From WVYX01 sp039586815 (GTDB taxonomy: Bacteria > Gemmatimonadota > Gemmatimonadetes > Gemmatimonadales > GWC2-71-9), in the NCBI GenBank assembly GCA_039586815.1, contig JBDHJR010000001.1, positions 1 through 64,000 of the forward strand: a stretch of DNA of 64,000 nucleotides. Direction: 5' to 3'. The position numbers were made by a program, and so were the translations under genes. Positions within the stretch are counted from its first letter, which is position 1. Every line of letters begins with the position of its first letter. The notes below the pieces were generated by a model. It was given only the letters and a program-made list of their open reading frames with translations, did not search any database and was not told the DNA's origin. Shown here piece by piece: positions 52,245-60,840 of the stretch.

Positions 52245-52253
52245 TGTGGATAA
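52245..52253 (-). promoter_or_regulatory. perfect DnaA box near dif
   Basis: TGTGGATAA, the complement of TTATCCACA, 15 bases after the dif-like site. The remaining 154 bases to dapF hold no gene or structured RNA I can recognise. Confidence 0.5.
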
Positions 52254-52407
52254 ATGTTGGCAGGCCCGGATGACAGGACTCAACCAGCACTGCCCCAACG
52301 ACTTGGGGTAGACCAAGCAGGAGCGGCAGGTCGCCCGGTACGGGCTGTGGTGGAGGAGTTTGTCAGCGCGAGCCGAAGAGGCAGACGCAGCCGCTGCCGT
52401 GGCAGGG

Positions 52408-53232
52408 TCAGTCGCCGAGCACCGCGCGGAAGACGAGGCGAGCGAGTCCGGCGACCCTGGGACGCACGAGCGACCGGTCGGGCGCCAGATCGGCGGATAT
52501 GGCAAGGGTAGTTCCCGAGGCCGTTCCCATCTCGAGGGGGGGCTCGGCTTCCCCGGCCCGGGCCAGGACGGCCAGGGCCGCCACCGCACCGGTGCCGCAC
52601 GCCAGAGTCTCCGCCTCCACACCGCGCTCGTAGGTCCGCATCGCCCAGCCGCCGTCTCCGTTGGCCAGGAAGTTGACGTTGCAGCCGCCGGCGATGGCGG
52701 GGTGGAGCCTCAGCTCCCTGCCCCGCTGGAGCAGGGGGACCTCGGCGAGGTCGGCAACCCGAACCACCATGTGGGGAACGCCGACCGTAGTGAAGTGGAT
52801 CGAGCGCTCCCCGGCCGCGAGCTCGATGTCCGGCTCGACCAGCTCGCCCAGAGGCGGCGTGACGATCTCGGCCCGCTCGTCGTCGCCCGGCAGGCAGCGG
52901 CCCTCGACCTCACCGGCGTCGGTCTCCAGGACCAGACCGTCGCGCGGGGCCAGCTCCAGCCAGGCCGCCAAGCGGGTGGCACAGAGCGCTCCGTTGCCGC
53001 ACATGGGGGCGTGGCTGCCGTCGGAGTTGAAGAAGTGGAACCGCACCGCGCCGGCCCGGGAGCCGGGCTCCAGCACGGCCATTCCGTCTGCACCCACACC
53101 GGTACCACGGGCGCAAACCTCCTGGATCAGCTCAGGGGTCCACCGCTCAAGGGGCTGGTTGCGACCGTCGGCCATCACGAAGTCGTTCCCCGACCCCGAC
53201 ATCTTGTAGATGACGATGCCGTTCCCGGCCAT
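52408..53232 (-). CDS. dapF: diaminopimelate epimerase
   Basis: 274 residues from the ATG at 53232; longer readings lack support. Both catalytic cysteines are present, in PMCGNGALCA and ACGTGAVAA, as is KMSGSGNDFV at the start. It converts LL- to meso-diaminopimelate for lysine and peptidoglycan. It is the last gene of the long minus-strand operon, 29 bases after the mannosyltransferase-like gene, and ends about 180 bases from the dif site. Confidence 0.95.
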   Translation of the reverse strand: MAGNGIVIYKMSGSGNDFVMADGRNQPLERWTPELIQEVCARGTGVGADGMAVLEPGSRAGAVRFHFFNSDGSHAPMCGNGALCATRLAAWLELAPRDGLVLETDAGEVEGRCLPGDDERAEIVTPPLGELVEPDIELAAGERSIHFTTVGVPHMVVRVADLAEVPLLQRGRELRLHPAIAGGCNVNFLANGDGGWAMRTYERGVEAETLACGTGAVAALAVLARAGEAEPPLEMGTASGTTLAISADLAPDRSLVRPRVAGLARLVFRAVLGD

Positions 53233-53261
53233 GCTGCAATGTAGTACGGATTTGCTTTCGG

Positions 53262-53984
53262 CTACAGACGCCGGAACAGCGCTTTGAATCGGAGACGCCA
53301 CACCATCCAGATGGCTTCCCGCACGATGCCGCCCGACATCTTGCTGGTTCCCTCCACCCGGTCCACGAACACGATGGGGATCTCCACGATGCGGAATCCT
53401 TTGCGCCAGGCCCGGAAGCTCATCTCGATCTGGAAGGAGTAGCCGTTGGAGTGGACGGCATCCAGGTCGATGCCCTCCAACACCTTGCGGCGGAAGCACT
53501 TGAAGCCTCCCGTGGCATCGTAGATCCGGTGCCCGGTGATCACCTTGGCGTAGATGTTGGCGGAATAGCTGAGCAGTAGCCGCGTCATCGGCCAATTGAC
53601 CACTGTGACGCGTCCCTTGAGATAGCGGGAGCCCAGAACCAGGTCGGCATCCTGCGCTGCATAGAGGAACTGGGTGAGGTGCTTGGGATCGTGCGAGTGG
53701 TCGGCGTCCATCTCGAACACGTACTCGTAGTCCCGCTCCAGGGCCCAGCGGAAGCCCGCCAAGTAGGCCGTCCCGAGGCCCAGCTTCCCTTCCCTGTGGA
53801 GCACGTGCACGCGGGAGTCGGCCGCGGCCATCTCGTCGGCCAGCTTGCCCGTCCCGTCGGGCGAATTGTCGTCGATCACCAGCACTTCAATCCGCTGGTC
53901 CTGCGCGAGGATCTCCGGCACGATGCGGGGGAGGTTCTCCGCCTCGTTGTACGTCGGCACGATGACCAGCGCCCGCTCAGCCAC
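53262..53984 (-). CDS. polyprenol-phosphate mannosyltransferase-like GT2 enzyme
   Basis: 240 residues from the GTG at 53984, chosen because AGGAGG stands just upstream; it overlaps the YfhO-type gene by 8 bases. GT2 fold: ALVIVPTYNEAENLP, VLVIDDNSPDGTG, LGTAYLAGF and the metal-binding FEMDADHSHDP. GGFKCFRR and the DRVEGTSKMS end are typical of dolichol-/polyprenol-phosphate mannosyltransferases (DPM1/Ppm1). It charges a lipid carrier with a sugar for later transfer outside the membrane. Mannose itself is inferred. Confidence 0.9.
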   Translation of the reverse strand: MAERALVIVPTYNEAENLPRIVPEILAQDQRIEVLVIDDNSPDGTGKLADEMAAADSRVHVLHREGKLGLGTAYLAGFRWALERDYEYVFEMDADHSHDPKHLTQFLYAAQDADLVLGSRYLKGRVTVVNWPMTRLLLSYSANIYAKVITGHRIYDATGGFKCFRRKVLEGIDLDAVHSNGYSFQIEMSFRAWRKGFRIVEIPIVFVDRVEGTSKMSGGIVREAIWMVWRLRFKALFRRL

Positions 53985-56340
53985 TCGGCTTCCTCCTGCG
54001 CAGGACGGGAGGCACGACCAGTCCGACGGCCACCAGCGCAAGGCTCAGAAAAGAGACCAGCTTGCCCTTCTGGTAGTCGTCGCTGCGGAACTCCAGCTCC
54101 ACTACCGCGGCCCCCGCGGGCACCGCCACGGCGATGAGCGAGCCGTTCCCTCGCACCACCGTCGCTTCGGCCCCGTCCACGGTTGCCCGCCAGTCGGGGT
54201 ACCAGTTCTCGCTCACAACTACAAAGCCTCCGCCGTGAGTCGCCGGTTCCAGGCGCAGCTGCATGCTGCCCGGCTGCCACGCTTCGACCGTCACCCACAC
54301 GCCGACCGTGTCCGCGGCACCCGGCTCCAGCGCCAGCTCCTCCCCGGCGTCCGTCCCCAGCAGCACCAAAGCGTCGGGGTGGAACCCGGACGCAGGATTG
54401 GCGATTACCGGAATCGCCTGCTCGTCCGCTACCCTCACGGCCCGGTTGACGAACCGCGCGTACGGCTGAATTTCTCGCCGCTCGTACAGATCCGCCATCA
54501 CCTGCGTCGAGGTCGTGACGTCGCTTGCCGCCAAGTCAAAACCGGGGATGCTGTCCACGCGCTGACGCATCGCGGTCGGCAACACCACGTAGCGCACGGC
54601 GAGCATGTCCCATAGCTGGAAGCTGCTCAGGTTGCTCCACACATTCTTGCCACCCAGGAGCTGGTCGTAGGCGTGCAATTCGTTGCCGTGGTGACCCAGA
54701 ACCTGCGGCACGCCGAACGTCATGAGCGAAGAACCCTGGTACACCTCCGCTCCGGGGAAGCTGAGCACCCGGTATGGACCGGGGGTTGCCCGCAGCTGCT
54801 CGATCAGCTGGTCGGGCTGGTGCATCTCTTGGTGCGCCCGGCTGTATACCCAGAAGGGTTGGGCGTTGCGCCACAGGTCGGCGCCCACCAGCAGCGGCAG
54901 GCCGAGGCAGAGCGCGATCACCGGAACCCTGCCCCGTGCGGACCCCATCACGAGCGCGGCGAGGGCCATCAGCGCGGCCCCGCTCACGAACCCGCCCCAG
55001 CGCACCAGGCTCTGTGCGCCATCGGCCCGCATGACGGCACCGCGCGCCATCGCCTCGACCGGCAGTGCGAGGGCCTTTGCCAGACCACCCAGCACGCCCA
55101 CCAGCGCCAGCAGTGCCACCGCAGCCCCCACGCTGAGCCACACCGTTGGGTGGCCCTTGGCTTCGCCACGCTCCACCCGCTCGGTGCCGAACGCGGCCAG
55201 AACTGCCACCACGAAGCCAACTACATAGAACGCCATCCCCGGCGCCCGAGTCTGCTTCACGAACGGCATCACCGACCACCACAGCCGGTAGAACGGGGTG
55301 GAATCGCTCAAGCTCACCAGCAGGAACAGCGCGCCGACCGCACCCAGCCAGTAGGCGAGGCGGCGCCGCGGGCCGAGCACTCCCAGCACGGCCAGCGCCA
55401 CGACCGGCAGCCCCAGATACTCCGAGTGCAGCTTGATGAAGTTGGAGCCCCAGTAGACCTCCCGATCCCCCGCGAAGCGGGCGAACAGGAACTCCGGCAC
55501 GTGCTCCCAGGGAATGCCGTATGAGGCCGAGGCGGCGAATCCCCCGTATCCCTCTGCACGCGGCGAATACGGCAGGTAGTGATAGAACGGGAGTATCTGT
55601 ATCGCAGCGATGCCAAACCCCACCAGCACCGCCGCGAGCGCCAGTGCGAGCCCGAGCACCTTCTCCCGCGGGCCGCGCTCCTCCTTCTCCCCGAAGGTGA
55701 GATACAGGGCGAACACCCCCGCCACGATGAGCAGGTAGTAGACCATCTGGTAGTGGGGGCTCAACAGCGACAGCCCCACCGTGAGCCCCAACAGCGCGTG
55801 GCCCTCGAGGCGCCGCTCGCGGATGGCAAGCACCAGTCCGAGCAGCGCTAGTGGGAGCAGCGCGCTGACGTACAGCTTCCCATCGTGACCCGGGGAGACG
55901 AGCGTGGCGACTACGCCGCTGAACTGATACGCCACGCCACCCACCACACCACCTGTCCAACTCACCGACAGGCGCCGCAGCAGGAGGTACGTGAAGAGCC
56001 CGGCCAGCACGTAGTGCACCACGAAGCCGAGGTTCATCGCGGTCGCGGTGGGCAGCACCAGTCGCAACCAGGCGGTGGGATAGAAGATGTCGCCGTGCTG
56101 CGCAGCTACGAACGGCAGCCCGCCGAATATCTGCGGGTTCCACAGCGGAATGTGCCCCGTTGCCCTCCACTGCTCCGCCATCCAGGCGCGGAACGCGTAG
56201 CCCGTGGCGTACTGGTCGCTCCAGGGGCCCGCCAGGAACTGCCCCGTGAGCATGGGGAGCGACAGGATCGCGACCCCGAGAAGCAGTATTCCCAGGGCCG
56301 CTAGATGTGGATGCCGCGGCTCAAACGGCTTGTCCGTCAA
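53977..56340 (-). CDS. YfhO-family multi-spanning membrane protein
   Basis: 787 residues from the TTG at 56340, which has a good AGGAGG site; a further TTG at 56373 is less supported. About 12 membrane segments in residues 15-490, then a large periplasmic domain with beta-rich content and a last membrane segment before a basic RRRKPSG end. ENWYPDWRATVDG near the C-terminus is a YfhO hallmark. The family is GT-C-like and in Firmicutes YfhO glycosylates lipoteichoic acid. Here it probably takes a lipid-linked sugar from the adjacent DPM1-like enzyme. Confidence 0.85.
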   Translation of the reverse strand: MTDKPFEPRHPHLAALGILLLGVAILSLPMLTGQFLAGPWSDQYATGYAFRAWMAEQWRATGHIPLWNPQIFGGLPFVAAQHGDIFYPTAWLRLVLPTATAMNLGFVVHYVLAGLFTYLLLRRLSVSWTGGVVGGVAYQFSGVVATLVSPGHDGKLYVSALLPLALLGLVLAIRERRLEGHALLGLTVGLSLLSPHYQMVYYLLIVAGVFALYLTFGEKEERGPREKVLGLALALAAVLVGFGIAAIQILPFYHYLPYSPRAEGYGGFAASASYGIPWEHVPEFLFARFAGDREVYWGSNFIKLHSEYLGLPVVALAVLGVLGPRRRLAYWLGAVGALFLLVSLSDSTPFYRLWWSVMPFVKQTRAPGMAFYVVGFVVAVLAAFGTERVERGEAKGHPTVWLSVGAAVALLALVGVLGGLAKALALPVEAMARGAVMRADGAQSLVRWGGFVSGAALMALAALVMGSARGRVPVIALCLGLPLLVGADLWRNAQPFWVYSRAHQEMHQPDQLIEQLRATPGPYRVLSFPGAEVYQGSSLMTFGVPQVLGHHGNELHAYDQLLGGKNVWSNLSSFQLWDMLAVRYVVLPTAMRQRVDSIPGFDLAASDVTTSTQVMADLYERREIQPYARFVNRAVRVADEQAIPVIANPASGFHPDALVLLGTDAGEELALEPGAADTVGVWVTVEAWQPGSMQLRLEPATHGGGFVVVSENWYPDWRATVDGAEATVVRGNGSLIAVAVPAGAAVVELEFRSDDYQKGKLVSFLSLALVAVGLVVPPVLRRRKPSG

Positions 56341-57241
56341 CGCCCTCCTCCTTGGGTCGGCCACCCAGCGCAAGCGCCGCCAGGGCCGCGCCCGACTCCG
56401 TCACCGAGAGCAGGAGCCGCGACGCCACGCTCAGCGCCACCGCATCCCCACTTCCCATGAGCGGAGTCAGCATGGCCACGAACATCAGCTCTCGCACTCC
56501 CACGCCGCCCGGCGCAAACAGCGCCAGGAATCCTACAATGTAACCAGCCGTGAACACGCCTATCGCGGCCCAGAGCGACAGCGCGCCGGCGCCGAGCAGC
56601 CCGCGCGCCAACAGCCAGAAGGCGACCCCGTAGGCCACCCATCCGGCCAGCGTAATGACCGCGGCGGCCAGAGCCGTCCCCGGGGAGAGCGCGCGGAACT
56701 CCGCATCGGGTCGCACCAGCCGTGTCACCCGCTCACCCAGCGACCGGCTCGTGAGCGCGCCAACCGCACCCAACGCGAGCACGCCCGCGATCACGAGTTG
56801 CAGCGGCGAAACTGCGCCCGGTGCGAACACGGCCACGACGCTCGCTCCCGTACCCACGGCCAGCGCCTGCATCGCGAGGGCGGAGCCCGCCGCTGCCCAC
56901 CCGCTCACACCGGCCCGCTGGGCCAGCACCGCGAGCCCGGCCACACCCCACACCTTCCCCGGCAGGTAGCGCCCCAGATTGGACAGGCACCAGATGCGCA
57001 CCGCCGGCCGGTACGGCAACACCTCACCCCATCCCAGCACGACCCTGCGCCACGCCTCGATGAGCAGCGCATAGGTCAGCCACACGGTGAGCGCGGCCAG
57101 CGCAATGGAGCCGGCGTGAAAGTCGAGCGACAACTCGAGCGCGCTGAACTCGTCCCAGTGGCGCACCAGCGCGCGGCCCACGAACCCGGCGACCAGCAGC
57201 GCCAGGACCGCCTGCCCCACCCAGATCCAGCGCCTACGCAT
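56321..57241 (-). CDS. lysylphosphatidylglycerol-synthase-like/UPF0104 membrane protein
   Basis: 306 residues, about 7-8 membrane segments. RYLPGKVWGVAGLAVLAQRAG and FLALFAPGGVGVREL are characteristic of the UPF0104/AglD/MprF flippase-like domain. There is no synthase domain, so it is more likely a lipid or lipid-linked sugar translocase. It lies among glycosyltransferases with overlaps of 8 and 20 bases, which supports a role with lipid-linked glycan. The symbol is left blank because the substrate is unknown. Confidence 0.82.
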   Translation of the reverse strand: MRRRWIWVGQAVLALLVAGFVGRALVRHWDEFSALELSLDFHAGSIALAALTVWLTYALLIEAWRRVVLGWGEVLPYRPAVRIWCLSNLGRYLPGKVWGVAGLAVLAQRAGVSGWAAAGSALAMQALAVGTGASVVAVFAPGAVSPLQLVIAGVLALGAVGALTSRSLGERVTRLVRPDAEFRALSPGTALAAAVITLAGWVAYGVAFWLLARGLLGAGALSLWAAIGVFTAGYIVGFLALFAPGGVGVRELMFVAMLTPLMGSGDAVALSVASRLLLSVTESGAALAALALGGRPKEEGVDGQAV

Positions 57242-58400
57242 GGATCAGCCGATCGTAGAGGCTCTCGAACCGCTGGGCCACGCGCAGCGGGTCGAGACGC
57301 TCCTTCAGCGACGCCCCCACCTCGGCGGCGAGCGTGCGGGCCGCGGGGTTGTCCAGCAGCTCACCGATGGCCTTTGCCATGGCGCCGGCGTCTCCCGCTT
57401 CCACCAGCCGGCCGGCTCCCTCGGTGGGAACGATGTCGGTCACGCCACCGCCCGCGCGCGTAGCTACTACGGGGATCCCGAGTATCAACGCCTCCGCCGC
57501 TGCCAGTCCGAGCCCCTCACCCACCGCCGGGAACGCGAATACGTCGGCGTCTCCGATGGCGCGCGCGAGTTCCCGGGGCTCCACCTCTCCGGCGAAGCGC
57601 GTAGTGCCCAGAATGCCGAGGCGCTCCGCGTGCTCCTCCAGCGCGCCGCGCAGGGGGCCGTCGCCCACGATCGTGAGCGGCACCTGCTTGCCGTGCTCCT
57701 TGAGGCGCGCCACCGCCTCCAGCACAAGATCGACCCGCTTCTGCGCCACCAGCCGCCCCACGGTGATCACACCTCCGCCGCCCTCGCTGGGCCGCGACAA
57801 TCGCACCAGGTCGGCCGGCATCGGCTGCACCAGCATGGCCTCGGGGTCGAGTTCGGCCACGCTCGCGGCGCGCTCGGCCAGAAACGACGACACCGCCGTC
57901 ACCGCCGCCGCTCCCTGCAGCACCCGCCGCGCCAGCGCCCGCGCCATGCCCGACCGCTCGAGAATGGCGACGTCGGTACCGTGCAGTGTCACGAGATAGG
58001 ATGGGCCGCGATCCATCGAGGCGAGCCATGCGCTCACCCCACCCGGCACCCACCAGTGCGCGTGCACCAGGTCGACGCGCCCGGCGCGCCTGGCGCGGCG
58101 CACCGCCCGGGCCATGGCGAACATCAGTCTCGCAGCGGCCAGCTTGCCGCCCGGCGACGCCACTTCATCCACCATGGTGCCGCGATACGCCAGCGTCTCG
58201 CGGCCCGCACGCGCGTAGCGCACACGCGTTACAGGAATGCCGTGCCGCGCCTCCTGCCCGCCCTTCCCCGCATCGGAGGGGGCCACCACCGACACCGCAT
58301 GCCCCCGTTCGCCGAGCGCCAGGGCCAGGCGCTCGATGAATGCTCCCGCCACATCCCCGTCCCAACGGGGGTAGGCGTGCGTCACGAAGAGGATGTGCAC
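57234..58400 (-). CDS. GT4-family glycosyltransferase
   Basis: 388 residues from a GTG. GT-B fold: the N-terminal part has LFVTHAYPRWDGDVAGAF and VHAHWWVPGG with VTLHGTD; the C-terminal part has ITVGRLVAQKRVDLVLEA, VGDGPLRG and the FAFPAVGEGLGLAAAEA donor-binding EX7E-type region. These are retaining enzymes using nucleotide sugars. BshA also belongs to GT4, but the neighbours point to surface glycan. It begins 32 bases after the GT2 gene. Confidence 0.9.
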   Translation of the reverse strand: MHILFVTHAYPRWDGDVAGAFIERLALALGERGHAVSVVAPSDAGKGGQEARHGIPVTRVRYARAGRETLAYRGTMVDEVASPGGKLAAARLMFAMARAVRRARRAGRVDLVHAHWWVPGGVSAWLASMDRGPSYLVTLHGTDVAILERSGMARALARRVLQGAAAVTAVSSFLAERAASVAELDPEAMLVQPMPADLVRLSRPSEGGGGVITVGRLVAQKRVDLVLEAVARLKEHGKQVPLTIVGDGPLRGALEEHAERLGILGTTRFAGEVEPRELARAIGDADVFAFPAVGEGLGLAAAEALILGIPVVATRAGGGVTDIVPTEGAGRLVEAGDAGAMAKAIGELLDNPAARTLAAEVGASLKERLDPLRVAQRFESLYDRLIHA

Positions 58401-58432
58401 CGCGCTGTCAGGACGGCGGTCGCGGCGGGTCG

Positions 58433-59401
58433 CTACTCACGGCGGGTGCGGCGCCGCAGTTCGTTTCGCAGCTCCTCCACCGACCGCTCCAACCCGCGCA
58501 GCTCTTCGCGGGCGCCGGCCAGCATCTCGCCCACGAAGCCGAAGCCGAACAGCGCGATGCCCGAGATCACGAGCACCATCACGAGGTCGAGCAGCGGCCT
58601 GAAGCCGATGCCGTACACGAACCGCAGGATGAGGGCGAACACCCCTACCAGAAAGCCGAGCAGGAACAGGAGCCCGCCCGAGATGCCGAAGAACAGCAAG
58701 GGCTTGCGGCCGAAGCGCAGCTGGAACCACACCGAGAGGAGGTCCATGGCGCCGACCGGAATGCGGCCGATGCCGAACTTCGACTCTCCGGCACGTCGGG
58801 GTAGCAGTGTCACGGGTTTTTCGCTTACCTGGAATCCGTCGGCGGCTGCGAGCACCACCATGAATCTGTGCCAGTCGGGGCGCGCCGGCACCGCAGCCAT
58901 CACCTCGCGACGATACGCCTTCACCGCGTTGAGGTCGGTCACGCGGATGCCGAACAGCCAGCGGCAGAGCCGGTTGTAGATGCCGGAGACGAGAGCCCTC
59001 TCGTAGTCGCCCTGCTTCGCGCCGGTCACGATATCCGCTTCCCCGGCGCGAATCGGGTCGACGAGCTGGGGAATCTCGCCTGGGAGGAACTGCAGATCCG
59101 CGGGATAGAACACGAAGATGTCACCGCTGGCTGCATCCGCCGCCGAGCGCAGCGCCTCGGCTATGCCGCGGCGCGACCGGTGCGTCACCACGCGCAGGAA
59201 GCCGTGCTCCGTTTGCAGCGATTCGAGCACTGCCGGCGTTTCGTCGCCGCTCCCATCGTCCACCACCACCACCTCGCAGCTGTACGGCACGTCGCGCAAC
59301 GCCTCTTCGCACTGCCGCACGAACTCGGGGAGATTCTCGGCCTCGTTGTTGGCGGGGACGAGCACGCTGACTTCCGCTTCGTTGCTTCGTGTCAGAGTCA
59401 T
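58433..59401 (-). CDS. GT2 glycosyltransferase with C-terminal membrane anchor
   Basis: 322 residues. The GT2 domain (about 10-235) has VSVLVPANNEAENLPEF, VVVVDDGSGD and VFYPADLQFLP, where the usual DxD is DLQ; two C-terminal membrane segments (about 235-258 and 270-292) and a coiled coil follow. This is the GtrB/ArnC/DPM-like class that loads a sugar on undecaprenyl phosphate. It starts in the rpoN stop codon (ATGA). Confidence 0.9.
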   Translation of the reverse strand: MTLTRSNEAEVSVLVPANNEAENLPEFVRQCEEALRDVPYSCEVVVVDDGSGDETPAVLESLQTEHGFLRVVTHRSRRGIAEALRSAADAASGDIFVFYPADLQFLPGEIPQLVDPIRAGEADIVTGAKQGDYERALVSGIYNRLCRWLFGIRVTDLNAVKAYRREVMAAVPARPDWHRFMVVLAAADGFQVSEKPVTLLPRRAGESKFGIGRIPVGAMDLLSVWFQLRFGRKPLLFFGISGGLLFLLGFLVGVFALILRFVYGIGFRPLLDLVMVLVISGIALFGFGFVGEMLAGAREELRGLERSVEELRNELRRRTRRE

Positions 59402-60840
59402 ACGCGTTTCCGCATTCGCGCGGGTAGAATGCCCAGCTGCTCCCGGTACTTCGCCACCGTGCGCCGGGCAATGCGCACGCCGCGCTGCCTGAGCTGTTCG
59501 ACGACGGCCGCGTCGGTGAGCGGGCGGCCCGAATCCTCGTCCGCGACCAGCTTGGCGATCTGTGCCTTGACGGCGCGCGAGCTCGCGTCCTCGCCGGTGG
59601 TCGTGCCGAGGCTGCTCGAAAAGAAAAACTTCAGAGGGTACACGCCGCGCGGGGTCTGCACGTACTTCTGGCTCGTCACACGGCTCACGGTGGATTCGTG
59701 CATGTCCACGACTTCGGCCACCTCCCGCAGGGTGAGCGGCCTGATCTGCTCGACACCCTTCTCGAAGAACTCGCGCTGACGGTCGACGATGAAGTGCATG
59801 ACCTTCAGCATCGTCTGGCGACGCTGCTCGATCGCCTGGATCAGCCAGGTGGCGCTGTTCATCTTCTGGGTGATGAACTCCCGGTTCTCGCCAACGAACT
59901 TCTTCTTGTCACCCGCGATTTCCTGGTAGATCTTGCTGATCCGCAAGCGCGGCATCCCGCCGTCGTTGAGGAACACCCGATACTCCCCGTCGACCTTCTC
60001 CACCACCAGATCGGGGACTACGTACCCCTCACCGCTCGGGGCGAACTGTAGCCCCGGCTTGGGATCGAGCCTAGCCAACTCGTCGGCTGCCGCCTGCACT
60101 GCCTTCGGCTCGACGCCGTATCGCTTCGCCAACTCGGTCCAGCGATGGTTGATGAGGTCGTCAAACGCCTCGTCCACGAGCAGAAATGCCAGCGCGCCCT
60201 TCTCTCTCTCCTCCTCGAGCTGCAGCACCAGGCACTCCCTGAGATCGCGCGCCGCGATGCCAGGGGGATCGAGATGCTGCATGATGTGCAGCATTTCCTC
60301 GATCTCCTTCATGGTGTATGGCTGCGCAGGCTCACCGTCGGGCGCGTCGCTCCCGGCAGGGGCGTTCGCACCCCGGAGGATCTCTTCCAGGGTGGCGCGC
60401 AGGTACCCGTCGTCACCGATGTTGCCGACGAACTCATCGGCCAGCAGGAGCTGCCGCTCGGTGAGATCCATCATCTGGAGCTGATCCCGCAGATGATCGG
60501 CCAGCGAGTGCGTCTCCACCGCGACCGGTCGGTACAACTCGCTCTCCTCGTACGCGGGGCGCGCGCCCCCTACCTCGAAGCCGTCGAGGATTATGTTCTC
60601 CCAGTCGACCTCGTCGGTGGGCTCCTCGTCAGCCGTTTCCGCGTCGTCCTCCGACGTCTCCACCGGGCTGGGCTCGTCACTCTCCGCGAGCTCCAGGAAG
60701 GGGTTTATCTCCAGTTCCGTCTTGAGGTGCTGCTGCAGATCGAGCAGCGGCATGTACAGCAGGTCCATCGCCTGGTACAGGCGAGGGTTCATTCGCAGCT
60801 CCTGCTTCAGAGCCGCGCTCTGCTGCAGTGAGGTCTTCAC
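59398..60840 (-). CDS. rpoN: RNA polymerase sigma-54 factor
   Basis: 480 residues from a GTG in the lptB stop. Region I is Gln/Leu-rich (LKQELRMNPRLYQAMDLLYM), region II is acidic (EDDAETADEEPTDEVDWE), then the core-binding domain, the HTH (LTLREVAEVVDMHESTVSRV) and the RpoN box ARRTVAKYRE near the end. Sigma-54 promoters need an enhancer-binding activator; none is in this window. rpoN next to lptB is widespread. Confidence 0.97.
   Translation of the reverse strand: MKTSLQQSAALKQELRMNPRLYQAMDLLYMPLLDLQQHLKTELEINPFLELAESDEPSPVETSEDDAETADEEPTDEVDWENIILDGFEVGGARPAYEESELYRPVAVETHSLADHLRDQLQMMDLTERQLLLADEFVGNIGDDGYLRATLEEILRGANAPAGSDAPDGEPAQPYTMKEIEEMLHIMQHLDPPGIAARDLRECLVLQLEEEREKGALAFLLVDEAFDDLINHRWTELAKRYGVEPKAVQAAADELARLDPKPGLQFAPSGEGYVVPDLVVEKVDGEYRVFLNDGGMPRLRISKIYQEIAGDKKKFVGENREFITQKMNSATWLIQAIEQRRQTMLKVMHFIVDRQREFFEKGVEQIRPLTLREVAEVVDMHESTVSRVTSQKYVQTPRGVYPLKFFFSSSLGTTTGEDASSRAVKAQIAKLVADEDSGRPLTDAAVVEQLRQRGVRIARRTVAKYREQLGILPARMRKRV

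Noticed and set aside
52134..52407. This gap as a replication origin (A/T-rich patch plus DnaA box)
   Set aside because: Only one DnaA box is within the gap, dnaA/dnaN are absent, the genes converge instead of diverging, and the 28-bp sequence fits dif.
52254..52407. Possible structured RNA (RNase P, tmRNA or SRP RNA) between the DnaA box and dapF
   Set aside because: None of the conserved sequence cores of those RNAs is present on either strand.
54673..55524. 283-residue plus-strand open frame inside the YfhO-type gene
   Set aside because: Antisense to conserved membrane segments; composition is His/Arg/Gln-rich without any motif.
57234..58400. BshA (bacillithiol glycosyltransferase)
   Set aside because: It is in the same GT4 superfamily, but it sits in a surface-glycan operon far from bshC, and I see no malate-binding signature.
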